From NCBI GenBank assembly GCA_040882225.1, contig JBBEBR010000022.1:310001-374000 (forward strand): a stretch of 64,000 nucleotides of DNA, given 5' to 3'. This document shows, in pieces, positions 53,304-62,368 of this stretch; the stretch's first letter is position 1; the number at the start of each line of letters is the position of its first letter. The notes under the pieces were generated by a model that saw only the letters and a list, made by a program, of their open reading frames with translations, had not been told where the DNA came from and made no database searches. The position numbers and the translations under genes were made by a program. The stretch is from Gracilimonas sp040882225 (GTDB lineage: Bacteria > Bacteroidota > Rhodothermia > Balneolales > Balneolaceae).

Positions 53304-53870
53304 ATGAGTGAGAAGTACTTCAAAAAAGTAAGCGCATATTTTATCTCAATAGTGGCCATTTTTGTGCTTGGTCATTTATTGTGGGACCATTTTAATGGTG
53401 GAGTGCCAAGCCACCATCTCCTTCATCGTTCTGATTTACCGGCGATCTCTAATTGGTGGGCAATTGCTATCCTTCCTATTCTGGCTTGGTTTTCAACAAC
53501 ACGCGTAAAAAAACGTGTTACACTTCACTCTGATGCTGTATCGGTTGGTGGAAAGATTCCAAACGGAGTTTTAATAGGCTTTTTCGGAATGCTGCTTATA
53601 AGCCTTTTGCAATCAATCGCCTTCGAATTTGGCTACGAAAATATTACTATGTACTTGGCTTTATGTGTGTTGTTAATTGGCCTGTTCTTGCCAATTTATC
53701 GAGCTGAATGTATTCTTGGTTATGTGCTGGGTGCAACATTCACTTTTGGTGCCGTAATTCCGATTATAGGAATCTTGGTCATCGCAACAATTTCAGCGTT
53801 CTCAAATTTAGTGATGAAGCCTATGCTCATAAATATTTGGGGGCACTTCAAACGATTAAAATCTCAGTAG
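53304..53870 (+). CDS. Hypothetical membrane protein
   Basis: 188 residues with about five hydrophobic segments: one at the start (AYFISIVAIFVLGHLLW), NWWAIAILPILAWF, GVLIGFFGMLLISLLQ, a helix near ITMYLALCVLLIGLFLPIY, and a last near GAVIPIIGILVIATISAF. His-rich patch SHHLLHRSD. I do not recognise a family. Stands alone behind copy C of the dispersed repeat. Confidence 0.6.
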   Translation: MSEKYFKKVSAYFISIVAIFVLGHLLWDHFNGGVPSHHLLHRSDLPAISNWWAIAILPILAWFSTTRVKKRVTLHSDAVSVGGKIPNGVLIGFFGMLLISLLQSIAFEFGYENITMYLALCVLLIGLFLPIYRAECILGYVLGATFTFGAVIPIIGILVIATISAFSNLVMKPMLINIWGHFKRLKSQ

Positions 53871-53916
53871 AGTGTTATCCTCCTTATGGTGCTCTGCTCT
53901 TTAATGGTCTATATAG

Positions 53917-53980
53917 GCGGTCTGACGGCTTCCTCCCGTCTGACCGATGAAAGGATTTAATGAACGATCAGGGCGTCAAG
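53917..53980. repeat. GGTCTGACGG repeat, copy 3
   Basis: Hairpin plus the GGATTTAATGAACGATCAGG tail shared with copy 2. It lies about 115 bases before the thioesterase start. Confidence 0.7.
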
Positions 53981-54092
53981 GGCAGGATAGTTAAGCGCTT
54001 TGCCGCTATACCGAGCAGGTATGAATACATTCAATCCTTCTTTATATTGGCACTCTTTGTTTATTCGTAGGCTAATTTATATAAACACCGTA

Positions 54093-54545
54093 ATGCAAGC
54101 ATACAGTAAAACTTATGAGGTGATATGGGCGGATATGGATCCCAACCACCACATGCGCCATTCCGTGTACAACGACTATGCCGCCCAGACACGGGTCGGA
54201 ATGTTTTCCGATTTCGAGCTCTCCATTACCGAGATCGGTCGCTTGGGTTTTGGACCTATCTTGTTCCGGGAAGAGACCAAATTCCTGAGAGAAATAAATT
54301 TGCTTGAAATCATCAGGGTTACCTGTGTATTGACAACAATGCGCAGGGACGGTTCCCGCTGGAGTTTTTTGCATGAAATTTTCAAGGAAGGCGAAGACGG
54401 TATCAAGGCGGCCCAAATTGCCGTTGAAGGTGCCTGGCTGAATCTGGACAGCCGGAAACTTGGCACACCAACCCCGAAGTTACGGGAGGTTATGGATCGA
54501 TTCCCAAAAGCGGAAAACTTCGAGTGGATGCCTGATAAAAAGTAA
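54093..54545 (+). CDS. Acyl-CoA thioesterase, hotdog fold (4HBT-like)
   Basis: 150 residues from ATG 54093; a TTG frame from 54000 would add an unlikely 31-residue tail. The start VIWADMDPNHHMRHSVYNDY carries the catalytic Asp and the 4HBT motif, with HMRHSVYNDY the helix. Related to YbgC/YbaW-type and FcoT-like thioesterases. Substrate unknown. Confidence 0.85.
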   Translation: MQAYSKTYEVIWADMDPNHHMRHSVYNDYAAQTRVGMFSDFELSITEIGRLGFGPILFREETKFLREINLLEIIRVTCVLTTMRRDGSRWSFLHEIFKEGEDGIKAAQIAVEGAWLNLDSRKLGTPTPKLREVMDRFPKAENFEWMPDKK

Positions 54546-54732
54546 CCGGGTCTTAAAAAAAAATTAGAAGCGTTCGTGAGCTTACAGAAAATCACTCCAA
54601 AAAATTATCGAAATCCCACTCTGGCAAAGAGCGGCGCAAGAATATAATAACCTCCGCTCCCGTAACTGTTCAGCAAGTCTCATGAAGGCGTTTAGGGCAG
54701 GAATCTTAATCATGCCTGTACGAATACATAAA

Positions 54733-55104
54733 CTAATCAAACTTTCCTTCCATCTGTAGCCGTACTGCAAAGGAGCCGGCAATTTTTTGAGCAAAATCTT
54801 TGGCAACCTCAGCTATATCTCCAGCAAAAAGTTCATCTACAGTTTCTTCAAATAAACCATACCAAATGTTGAAATCAGCTTTTTGAATTGGGAGTGGGAG
54901 ATGCTGCCGAAAAGGCCGGCCTTTGTAACGACCCGTTTGGAATAACAAATTCGACCAGAAATCAATCATATTTGGAAGATGATGATCCCAGTCGACGGCT
55001 GCGAAATCGTTGAATATATAGCCAAGACGATCATCAGCCTGTACTTTATCATAAAAAGTATAAACCAGTTTTTTGATGTCGCTGTCGTTTTGGATATCGG
55101 TCAT
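54733..55104 (-). CDS. Group III truncated haemoglobin
   Basis: 123 residues. Family features: DWDHHLPNMIDFWSNLLF, TGRYKGRPFRQH with proximal His68, LPIQKADFNIWYGLFEETVD and a C-terminal GEF-like LQMEGKFD. Binds O2 or NO; in NO-responsive neighbourhoods it acts as a scavenger. Start is ATG 55104, not the TTG at 55116. Divergent from nirK with the operator-like repeat between. Confidence 0.9.
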   Translation of the reverse strand: MTDIQNDSDIKKLVYTFYDKVQADDRLGYIFNDFAAVDWDHHLPNMIDFWSNLLFQTGRYKGRPFRQHLPLPIQKADFNIWYGLFEETVDELFAGDIAEVAKDFAQKIAGSFAVRLQMEGKFD

Positions 55105-55172
55105 AGTGGGCCTCAATAGGGTGATGCAAATTCAAAAACCTTCAATACTCCATAGGGATTTCAGTTCGAATC

Positions 55173-55198
55173 AATTTAAGACTTCTTCATCTTAAATT
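55173..55198. promoter_or_regulatory. Putative NsrR-like operator between truncated haemoglobin and nirK
   Basis: Perfect 9-bp arms AATTTAAGA (55173-55181) and TCTTAAATT (55190-55198) with an 8-base spacer. On the minus strand a TTTTG about 10 bases before and TAAATTG at the end fit -33/-7 elements of the Bacteroidota type for the haemoglobin promoter. Best copy of the four. Confidence 0.7.
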
Positions 55199-55253
55199 CA
55201 CAAAAGTCTTTTATAATGTAAATAGACAAAGAAAAAAGGCTATCAGGTCGATA

Positions 55254-55275
55254 TTTAAGACAAAAAAGACTTAAA
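55254..55275. promoter_or_regulatory. Second operator-like repeat next to nirK
   Basis: TTTAAGA (55254-55260), 8 bases, ACTTAAA (55269-55275): one mismatch in the right arm. It ends 21 bases before the nirK ATG. Confidence 0.45.
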
Positions 55276-55296
55276 ATAACCACAAAAAACAAACCC

Positions 55297-56421
55297 ATGA
55301 AAATCTCAAAAATCACATTAACACTTTTGGTTAGTATTTTATTTAGCGGATTGTCTTTTGCACAGACTGAAGAATATGAAATAGACGGTATGTTATTCGG
55401 AATGCCTGAAGCAGAAGTTTTCACCGAAGACTATAAGGGGCCTCCTGTTGTAGGAGAATATTTAACCATGTTACCTGAATTAAAGCCCTTAGACTATGAA
55501 GGCAACAAGCATCATGAAGTTCGCATCGATATTGTTGTTCAGGAAATAGAGGTAGCTGATGGTGTTCGCTATCGTGCATGGACATTCGGCGGAACTGTTC
55601 CCGGTCCGGTTCTGCATGTAAGGGAAGGAGACAGGATCACTTTTACGATGAAAAACCGTTCAGATGAAGAGGTAACTATCACCGACCCTGCAAAAGGTGG
55701 GTCACCATTCATGCAGCAGGTTGCGGAAAATAATTTCCGTAGTGCGCAGCCTTCTATCATGCCTATGCCTCATTCCATGGATTTCCATGCCGGAACTGTG
55801 GCCAAGGATGATAAGTGGAGAAGCATTGCTCCCGGTGAAACCATCAAGTTTGACTGGATAGCCAATTATGCCGGTACTTATATCTATCACTGCGGTACTC
55901 CAAGTGTTTTGATGCACACGGCAATGGGGCAACATGGTGTTGTGGTAGTTTCTCCGAAAGAGGGATATCCAACAGATGATCAGGTGGATAAGGAATTCGT
56001 AATAGTTCAATCCGAGTATTACCTGACAAAAGGCAGCGGTGATTTGTATGTATATGATTTTGAGGCTGCTCAAAATGTAAATCCTTCTCAAGTGGTATTT
56101 AATGGCCACCAAACCATGCTGCACGATCAGCCTTTGAAGGCAAATGCCGGAGAACGTGTTCGTATTCACTTTTCAAATAACGGCCCAAGTGGAACCTCGA
56201 GCTTCCACGTTATTGGCGCCATCTTTGACAGAGTTTGGATGGAAGGACATCCTTTTAATGAAATGCGCGGAATGCAAACAGTACTGGTGGGCGCATCCGG
56301 ATCAGCTACCGTGGACTTCATTGTGCCTGAAGAAGGATCATACACTTTGATTGACCATGAGTTCGCCGATGCAGAGAAAGGTGCCACAGGTACTTTGAAA
56401 GCCGGCCCACGTAAGAAATAG
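55297..56421 (+). CDS. nirK: Copper-containing nitrite reductase, NirK type
   Basis: Reduces nitrite to NO in the periplasm. 374 residues with a signal peptide (to SFAQ). Two cupredoxin domains. Catalytic Asp162 and His304, type 2 ligands His164, His198 and His353, and type 1 ligands His159, Cys199 and His207 are all present in order (MPHSMDFH, IYHCGTPSVLMH, FHVIGAIF, IDHEF). At the axial type 1 position five residues after His207 there is Gln212, not Met; a Met stands at 210. The region before MPHS (about 125-157) is longer than in classic NirK. Followed by an azurin-like gene, and preceded by the divergent haemoglobin with operator-like repeats. Confidence 0.9.
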   Translation: MKISKITLTLLVSILFSGLSFAQTEEYEIDGMLFGMPEAEVFTEDYKGPPVVGEYLTMLPELKPLDYEGNKHHEVRIDIVVQEIEVADGVRYRAWTFGGTVPGPVLHVREGDRITFTMKNRSDEEVTITDPAKGGSPFMQQVAENNFRSAQPSIMPMPHSMDFHAGTVAKDDKWRSIAPGETIKFDWIANYAGTYIYHCGTPSVLMHTAMGQHGVVVVSPKEGYPTDDQVDKEFVIVQSEYYLTKGSGDLYVYDFEAAQNVNPSQVVFNGHQTMLHDQPLKANAGERVRIHFSNNGPSGTSSFHVIGAIFDRVWMEGHPFNEMRGMQTVLVGASGSATVDFIVPEEGSYTLIDHEFADAEKGATGTLKAGPRKK

Positions 56422-56479
56422 TGTCAAAATAATAAAACAAAAAACCCTTCAATAAAAGCGACATCAAAAAACAAACCTA

Positions 56480-56971
56480 ATGAGATCAATCATGAAATCA
56501 CTTATCAAAATTACACTTCTTTTCGCCCTTATATTTACCGCCGCTAATTTTTCAACAGCTGTGGCACAAAGCGTTGATATAAAAACCTTCAACATAATAG
56601 GCACTGATAACATGAAGTTTGATATGGTAAAAATTGAAGCGATTGCGGGCGAGGAGATCAGAATTGTATATACCTCAAAAAGCAATTTCCCAAAAACAGC
56701 TATGGCACATAATGTGGTAGTAATGACAAAAGATACCGATGTACAAGCTTTTGCTAATGCGTCAGCCCGTGCAAGAGATAATGAATATATAGCTCCGGGT
56801 TTCGAAGATTCAATTGTAGCAGCAACTGCATTAGCCGGCGGCGGTGAAACAGTAGAAGTTACTTTCGTCGTGCCGTCCGAACCGGGCGACTATGTTTACA
56901 TCTGCTCATTTCCAGGCCATTATGGCGCAGGTATGAAAGGCGTTATTACAGTTACCGCACCTAAAAGCTAA
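56480..56971 (+). CDS. Azurin-like blue copper protein
   Basis: 163 residues with a 30-residue signal peptide (or 26 from the ATG at 56492). Type 1 site: His77 (MAHNVV), Cys142, His147 and Met152 in the CSFPGHYGAGMKG loop. A probable electron donor to the nitrite reductase encoded 58 bases upstream on the same strand. Confidence 0.93.
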   Translation: MRSIMKSLIKITLLFALIFTAANFSTAVAQSVDIKTFNIIGTDNMKFDMVKIEAIAGEEIRIVYTSKSNFPKTAMAHNVVVMTKDTDVQAFANASARARDNEYIAPGFEDSIVAATALAGGGETVEVTFVVPSEPGDYVYICSFPGHYGAGMKGVITVTAPKS

Positions 56972-57004
56972 TAGCGGCTAAATAATTTCAAAGCACCATC
57001 CCAT

Positions 57005-57042
57005 AAAAAAAGCTCCGAGTAATAAAAACGCGGAGCTTTTTT
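57005..57042. terminator. Bidirectional rho-independent terminator
   Basis: Arms AAAAAAAGCTCCG (57005-57017) and CGGAGCTTTTTT (57031-57042) with a 13-base loop. T-rich on both strands, so it can end both the azurin transcript and the citrate synthase transcript. Confidence 0.88.
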
Positions 57043-57071
57043 GTTGAAATAGTAATTCAGTAAAATCAGAA

Positions 57072-58241
57072 TTAACGGTTTTCTGTGGGTGTCCAGTCCA
57101 GATTCTTTTTCCCAACATAAAGAGCTCTTGGGCGAATCAGACGGTTATTTGCGGCTTGTTCCACAAAATGGCCAGCCCAACCGGAAATACGGCTCATCGT
57201 AAAAATACAGGTGTATAAATCAGGCTGAATGCCGATGGAGTAATACACGGTTGCAGAAAAGAAGTCCACATTTGGATCTATGTTTTTCTCTTCCTTCATG
57301 GTGTTTAGCATATCCATGGACCATTTGTATAACTGCTGATGGCCTGTCTCTTCCGAAAGATCTTCAGACATATGCTGGAGCAATCTTGCGCGGGGATCAA
57401 AGGTTTTATAAACCCGGTGGCCAAATCCCATGATTTTTTCTTTGTTAACTAATTTTCGTTTGGTGAATTCAACAGCGTCGGCTGTTTCTTCATCTTTTTC
57501 AAGTTCAAGCAGGGTGTTCATTACAGCGGTATTGGCACCACCATGTAGTGGTCCTTTCAAAGCGCCTATTGCGCCGGTAACGGCAGAAAACATATCAGAC
57601 TGAGTTGCGCAAATAGTACGGCAGGTGAAAGTTGAAGCGTTCATTCCATGTTCCGCATGCAAAATCAAACATAAGTCCATGGTTTTTTCTGCTTGCTCTC
57701 CAGGCTTCTCATCATTCAGCATATATAAAAAGTTGAATGCGGTGCTTCCTTCATTCAAAGGCTTTACAATATTTTTGCCTTTGCGTGCACGGTCGAAAGC
57801 GGCAATAATTGTTGGAATTTTAGCGGTGATGGTAATCGCCTGATCAATAAAAAGTGATTCATCAAAAGAGCCTTTGGTTTCATCATAATCCGCAAGCATG
57901 GAAACCGCGGTTCGTAAAACTGCCATTGGTTCGGCACTTTTATCAGTAGATTGAATGTAATCCAATAGCGGTTGTGGAATAGACCGATTTTTGATAAGCT
58001 GATCTTCTAAATTTTTGAGCTCATCCGCATTTGGAAGACGATTGTTCCACAAAAGGAAGCAGACCTCTTCAAAAGTCGCGTTTTCAGCAAGGGTATCAAT
58101 ATTATAGCCTGCATATATTAATTCGCCTTTTTGGCCATCGATAAAACTTTTAGTGGTAGAAAAGGCAATAATTCCATCCAACCCCTTATTAATGTGAGGA
58201 TATTGTTGCTCATCAAAGCCTGTGTGAACGCCTTCTGACAT
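57072..58241 (-). CDS. gltA: Citrate synthase
   Basis: Condenses acetyl-CoA and oxaloacetate, first TCA step. 389 residues, the short type (CitZ-like) rather than the hexameric NADH-sensitive one. Active-site marks: HAEHGMNASTFTCR, GALKGPLHGGAN, IMGFGHRVYKTFDPRA and the Asp in NVDFFSATVYY. ATG at 58241 with a 296-base region before it. Confidence 0.95.
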   Translation of the reverse strand: MSEGVHTGFDEQQYPHINKGLDGIIAFSTTKSFIDGQKGELIYAGYNIDTLAENATFEEVCFLLWNNRLPNADELKNLEDQLIKNRSIPQPLLDYIQSTDKSAEPMAVLRTAVSMLADYDETKGSFDESLFIDQAITITAKIPTIIAAFDRARKGKNIVKPLNEGSTAFNFLYMLNDEKPGEQAEKTMDLCLILHAEHGMNASTFTCRTICATQSDMFSAVTGAIGALKGPLHGGANTAVMNTLLELEKDEETADAVEFTKRKLVNKEKIMGFGHRVYKTFDPRARLLQHMSEDLSEETGHQQLYKWSMDMLNTMKEEKNIDPNVDFFSATVYYSIGIQPDLYTCIFTMSRISGWAGHFVEQAANNRLIRPRALYVGKKNLDWTPTENR

Positions 58242-58537
58242 TTTACTCCAAATTTTATTAAATGATAAATTAGTTCAAAAAGAACTCTTCAGAAGATTGC
58301 ATTTCCATAACCAAAAACCTGTAGTATTTTACAAGAATCCTCTGAATTCTCTAAAGAGAAGAACTTCGAATATACAAAAACAGTGGCACATTTTTAAGTC
58401 AAAAAGTTTAAAAAAGTTGCTCCCAATTAGATATTCTTATGCATAATCCTCATAGAGTAATGAGAATCTATATTTCTATTATGAAGGATAGGTGAAACCA
58501 AGGAATAATAATCCGATTTCGTTAACAACCGGGTAAC

Positions 58538-59299
58538 CTATCTCTCTTTTGCCTCATTCCAGAAAGCATCCATTTCCTCAAGATTAGATTCTTTCAGAGA
58601 TTTTCCCTGTTCTTTTAATTTTTGTTCTATGAAACGAAATCGATGCTCGAATTTAGCATTGGTTTTGCGCAGGCTGTCTTCGGCGTTTAGTTCAAAATAC
58701 CGACTCACATTCACCAGCGAGAAAAGAACGTCTCCAAATTCATCTGCCGATGCCTGCTTATCTCCAGCTTCCAGCGTTTCTCGAAATTCATGTAATTCCT
58801 CATCCAGTTTTTCCCAGGCTTGATGCCATTCCGGCCAGTCGAAGCCTACATTTGCGGCTTTTTCTTGCATACGTTGTGCGCGGATAAGGGCCGGGAGTTG
58901 AACCGGTAATCCATCCAGTGTGGATTTTTTGCCTTCTTTTAGTTTGATGCTCTCCCAATTCTCGGCTACCTGACCTTCATCATCTACAGAAGCATCACCA
59001 AAAACATGAGGATGCCGGCGGATTAATTTTTCCATCAGAGTAAAAATGACATCACCGATATCAAACCTCTCCGTTTCACTCGCCATTTTACTGTGAAAAA
59101 CTACATGAAGCATCAGGTCTCCCAGCTCTTTTTTAAATTCATCAAAGTCCTGATGGTCGAGCGCATCTATGGCTTCATAGGCTTCTTCAATCAGGTTGTC
59201 TTTAATAGATTCGTGGGTTTGTTTTTTATCCCACGGACATTCTTTTCGGAGAATGGAAACGAGTTCTACAAGGTCTTCAAACTGGCGGCTGGGTTTCAT
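58538..59299 (-). CDS. mazG: MazG nucleoside triphosphate pyrophosphohydrolase
   Basis: 253 residues from ATG 59299; an upstream frame to 59344 is rejected because MKPSRQFEDL is the family start. Tandem MazG domains, with the EEAYEAIDAL/GDLMLHVVFHS motif (about 40-70) and the second copy with ELHEFRE and EFGDVLFSLVNV (about 165-200). Cleans up aberrant NTPs and ppGpp-linked nucleotides. The 59304-59376 hairpin separates it from the next gene upstream. Confidence 0.93.
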   Translation of the reverse strand: MKPSRQFEDLVELVSILRKECPWDKKQTHESIKDNLIEEAYEAIDALDHQDFDEFKKELGDLMLHVVFHSKMASETERFDIGDVIFTLMEKLIRRHPHVFGDASVDDEGQVAENWESIKLKEGKKSTLDGLPVQLPALIRAQRMQEKAANVGFDWPEWHQAWEKLDEELHEFRETLEAGDKQASADEFGDVLFSLVNVSRYFELNAEDSLRKTNAKFEHRFRFIEQKLKEQGKSLKESNLEEMDAFWNEAKER

Positions 59300-59303
59300 G
59301 AGA

Positions 59304-59376
59304 GATTCAAGATTATAAAATTCAAAATTTAAAAAAAGATACACAATCTATAATCTTGAATTTTAAATCTTGAATC
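59304..59376. repeat. AT-rich long inverted repeat
   Basis: Arms GATTCAAGATTATAAAATTC (from 59304) and GAATTTTAAATCTTGAATC (to 59376) pair with a 3-base insertion. It ends 5 bases before the stop codon of the next minus-strand gene, so it may act as a terminator or processing site, though without a T run. Confidence 0.7.
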
Positions 59377-59381
59377 GTTTT

Positions 59382-61010
59382 TTAATCCTGCAAAGCCCAG
59401 ATTTGCTCATAACCATGTTTGCTTTCTTCGGCTTTTAATGCTCTTAACGCGTCATCGAAAGCAGAGATTAAAGCATCCTTTCGAACAATTTGATTCAGTA
59501 ATTCGATATTCACTTCTTCCTGATTTACCTCATCAAGTTCGATGCCATTTCCATGAATTACACCTTCTGCAAAAACGGTAGGGCCGTAGAGGTAACCATT
59601 GGGTGCTCCCGTGATCCTGAAACTCATGCGCGGGGAAAGCGAAAATTCTTCCCAAGGCATTTCAAGATCAATAGTTATAGCAATCAATCCATCAACCCCT
59701 AATTCGTTTAACAAGCGGGCGTCTATTCTGTCTGAAGCAAAGGTGGTGGAAATAGATCCCATAATGGCGGAAAAAGTGGTTGGTAATAATGGTTTTGTGC
59801 CCTTGTAACTTTTGGAAACCTCAACCTGGGTTATTCCATCTTCAATGGGTTTTAGTTTTGCATAAGATGGAGCTTTTAAAACTTCCTCAACCGGTATAAA
59901 CTCGATGTCAAAATTATTTTGGAGAGTGGCTGTTACATCGGTATACATACTGTTCAGCAGATTATCCCAGAAAACCTCCGGTAATTTCGGAAAGGCGCGG
60001 GTTTCTGTAGTGGTGGTTGTGGTTTTTACTGAATATGAACTATAATATGCTGTTGAAGAAGATGATTCAGACCTGCTCTGCTGCAATTTTGTGGCACGGA
60101 CCGTGAGCGAAGTCAGAGCAAATTTTTTACCTTTTGAAAAGGGCTTTCCCAAAAATGCATTCGGTTTGGAAGCATTATAAGTAAACGTGCCATTCTCATC
60201 TTCGATCGTATTCTTTACCGGAAGGCCATTTATTTGCTTTACATTATTGCTCACTTTAACAGGAACAGTATCCCAGGAAAGAGATAAAATTTGAGCCGCT
60301 CCAATTCCACCGGAAGTATGTGGGGTTACTTTATAACGTTCAATCATCAAATAAGAATCGCCGGTAATAGGATTCAAGCCAGGTAAATGTTTAAAAGCTT
60401 CAGCTGGAATTACCACCTTATCGGCTGCTTTAAAATTGGCTATATCGGCAAAACTTCGGGTGCCCATAAAATCCATAAGCAGCATTGCGCGCATATTAGG
60501 ATTTTCTGATTGTGCCGGTTCATTAAATTCCAGAACCAAATCTTTGCTGAGGTCAATTTCCCCAGAACCACCATTCACGCTTTTGATTTTGACCTCTTCA
60601 ATTGGGCTAACTGTAAAACTAATTTGCTGGCCAGATACTGTTTCAATATCTATTGTCTGCGGGCTGAGATCATCAACAAATTCAGCATAAGCACCATTTG
60701 CGATATAGGGAATTTCATTGCCATTGCTTTTTACTGTCCCGTCTATCTTTAGCATCCCGGCGCCTTCACGTTTAAATGAATTTAAGCCCACCATATTTCT
60801 GCCGGCATTCCAGTCCTTAAAATAGGACACTTCAGTAGTTTTTACTTCCGGATTATACGTGTTGCGGACATATCTGATTTGAGTGGAACTTTCATTCAAA
60901 TCACTGGTGGATGAAGTCAAAAACTTGCCAACTACTTTGCCAAATTGAACACATCCAACCGATAAACCCGAAATTAAAAGAATAGAGAAGATTATTTTTA
61001 AAGAGCGCAT
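59382..61010 (-). CDS. Putative lipoprotein of unknown function
   Basis: 542 residues with a lipobox SVGC (Cys20). The middle carries Ser/Thr-rich low-complexity (SESSSSTAYYSSYSVKTTTT, about 310-330). No recognised domain; the last third (LPEVFWDNLLNSMYTDV onward) looks like mixed alpha/beta and could relate to conserved Bacteroidota proteins. Same strand as the 'asparagine synthetase B' gene, 85 bases after its stop. Possibly an envelope protein. Confidence 0.65.
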   Translation of the reverse strand: MRSLKIIFSILLISGLSVGCVQFGKVVGKFLTSSTSDLNESSTQIRYVRNTYNPEVKTTEVSYFKDWNAGRNMVGLNSFKREGAGMLKIDGTVKSNGNEIPYIANGAYAEFVDDLSPQTIDIETVSGQQISFTVSPIEEVKIKSVNGGSGEIDLSKDLVLEFNEPAQSENPNMRAMLLMDFMGTRSFADIANFKAADKVVIPAEAFKHLPGLNPITGDSYLMIERYKVTPHTSGGIGAAQILSLSWDTVPVKVSNNVKQINGLPVKNTIEDENGTFTYNASKPNAFLGKPFSKGKKFALTSLTVRATKLQQSRSESSSSTAYYSSYSVKTTTTTTETRAFPKLPEVFWDNLLNSMYTDVTATLQNNFDIEFIPVEEVLKAPSYAKLKPIEDGITQVEVSKSYKGTKPLLPTTFSAIMGSISTTFASDRIDARLLNELGVDGLIAITIDLEMPWEEFSLSPRMSFRITGAPNGYLYGPTVFAEGVIHGNGIELDEVNQEEVNIELLNQIVRKDALISAFDDALRALKAEESKHGYEQIWALQD

Positions 61011-61095
61011 TATTCCCCGATTTATGAAAGTTGAAAGCGAAACCTATTTTATTAAGGGGAGAAAATTAATACCCGATTGAAGGTATTTTTGGCGT

Positions 61096-62367
61096 CTAAG
61101 TTTTCTTCTTTTTCTTTTTAGCGGCAGGGAAGAGAATGTTATTCAAAATCAACCGATATCCCGGGCTGTTTGGATGAAGCGCGAGATCGGTGGGAGGGTC
61201 GTTTACGAGATGCTTATAATCTTCGGGATCATGTCCGGCATAGTACGTAAAGGTACCTTCACCGAAATTTCCATGCAGGTATTTCACCTGTTCTCTGCCA
61301 GGCGATTCACCTAAAACAACCACAGAACTTTTCACTTTGTCTTTCTGAAAAGCCGTTGTTTGCCCATAGAAACCACGAACACTACTCACATGATTTTGTG
61401 TGAGCATGGTAGGAACTGGGTCCCATTTTGCTGAAAAATCAAATAGAGTAAAAAAGTCGAGAGATTGATCTATTTGATTTATGGTATTTGGTGGAACATC
61501 AATATCAGCATGCTCATATTCTCCGGGATCAAGAACAATACCAAAATTTTGAAAAGCGAAGGTTTCACTAAAATCCATGCGATCACGGGCGTTTGGGTCG
61601 GCCGGGTCGCCATCAAATTGAGTGGGAGCAATATCCACGCCTTCAGCGGCCAATGCGATATCAAAGGTATCGGTTCCCGAACACATCGCGAATAAAAATC
61701 CTCCCTGGCCTACGTAACGTTTGATGGTCCGGGCTACCTCTTTCTTCTGTTCACTAACCGAAGTAAAACCAAGTTCAGTGGCCATTGCTTCCATTTGCTT
61801 AACCTGGGCGATATACCACGGCATATGTCGATAACTTCCCCAGAATTTACCATACTGACCGGTAAAATCTTCGTGGTGCAAATGCAGCCAGTCATACTCA
61901 TCGAGTTTCTCTTCCAGAACTTCAACATCCCAAATTTTATCGTACTCAACTTCAGCATACGTGAGGGCAAGGGTTACGGCATCATCCCAGGGAAGGGCCT
62001 GATCTGGAGTATACACTGCAATTTTTGGGATTTTCTCTAAATTTACCACGGAAGTATTACTGCTGTTTCTTTCGACATCCGCAATTATTTGTCGTGCCTC
62101 GCTACTGCTAATCATCTCGATCTGTACGTTTCGGAGCCTGCTTTTTCGAACGATATCACTGTCAGTGTTAGCTAAAAAACTACCTCCACGATAGTTCAAT
62201 AACCATTGTGCGGTATTCCCATCCGAGATGTGATTGAAAATAACCCCATACGCTTTCAGGTGATTTGTTTGGGAAGCGTCCATCGGAATTAAAACCTGTT
62301 GCTGGGCAAAAGCGACGGTACTCAATGCAAAAATGAAAAAAATAGAAAGATAAAATCTGGTACTCAT
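61096..62367 (-). CDS. Conserved secreted protein of the so-called 'asparagine synthetase B' family
   Basis: 423 residues with a signal peptide (ending AFA) and a Lys-rich tail KKKKKKT. Strongly conserved family in Bacteroidota; key segments LLNYRGGSF, PWDDAVTLALTYAEVEYD, WLHLHHEDFTGQYGKFWGSY and LHPNSPGYRLILNNILFPAA. The FAMCSGTDTFDIAL segment recalls class-I amidotransferase-like folds, but the true asparagine synthetase domains are absent, so the database name should not be taken literally. It sits one base after the TPR gene, hence a coupled pair. Confidence 0.8.
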   Translation of the reverse strand: MSTRFYLSIFFIFALSTVAFAQQQVLIPMDASQTNHLKAYGVIFNHISDGNTAQWLLNYRGGSFLANTDSDIVRKSRLRNVQIEMISSSEARQIIADVERNSSNTSVVNLEKIPKIAVYTPDQALPWDDAVTLALTYAEVEYDKIWDVEVLEEKLDEYDWLHLHHEDFTGQYGKFWGSYRHMPWYIAQVKQMEAMATELGFTSVSEQKKEVARTIKRYVGQGGFLFAMCSGTDTFDIALAAEGVDIAPTQFDGDPADPNARDRMDFSETFAFQNFGIVLDPGEYEHADIDVPPNTINQIDQSLDFFTLFDFSAKWDPVPTMLTQNHVSSVRGFYGQTTAFQKDKVKSSVVVLGESPGREQVKYLHGNFGEGTFTYYAGHDPEDYKHLVNDPPTDLALHPNSPGYRLILNNILFPAAKKKKKKT

Positions 62368-62368
62368 A

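Noticed and set aside
52839..53980. CRISPR array
   Set aside because: Three copies are separated by unequal, long distances and one unrelated gene; no cas genes are near.
54582..54806. Small minus-strand frame beyond the haemoglobin gene
   Set aside because: Overlaps the haemoglobin C-terminus in another frame and has no family likeness.
61096..62367. A true asparagine synthetase
   Set aside because: No N-terminal Cys, no PP-loop synthetase domain, and a signal peptide is present.
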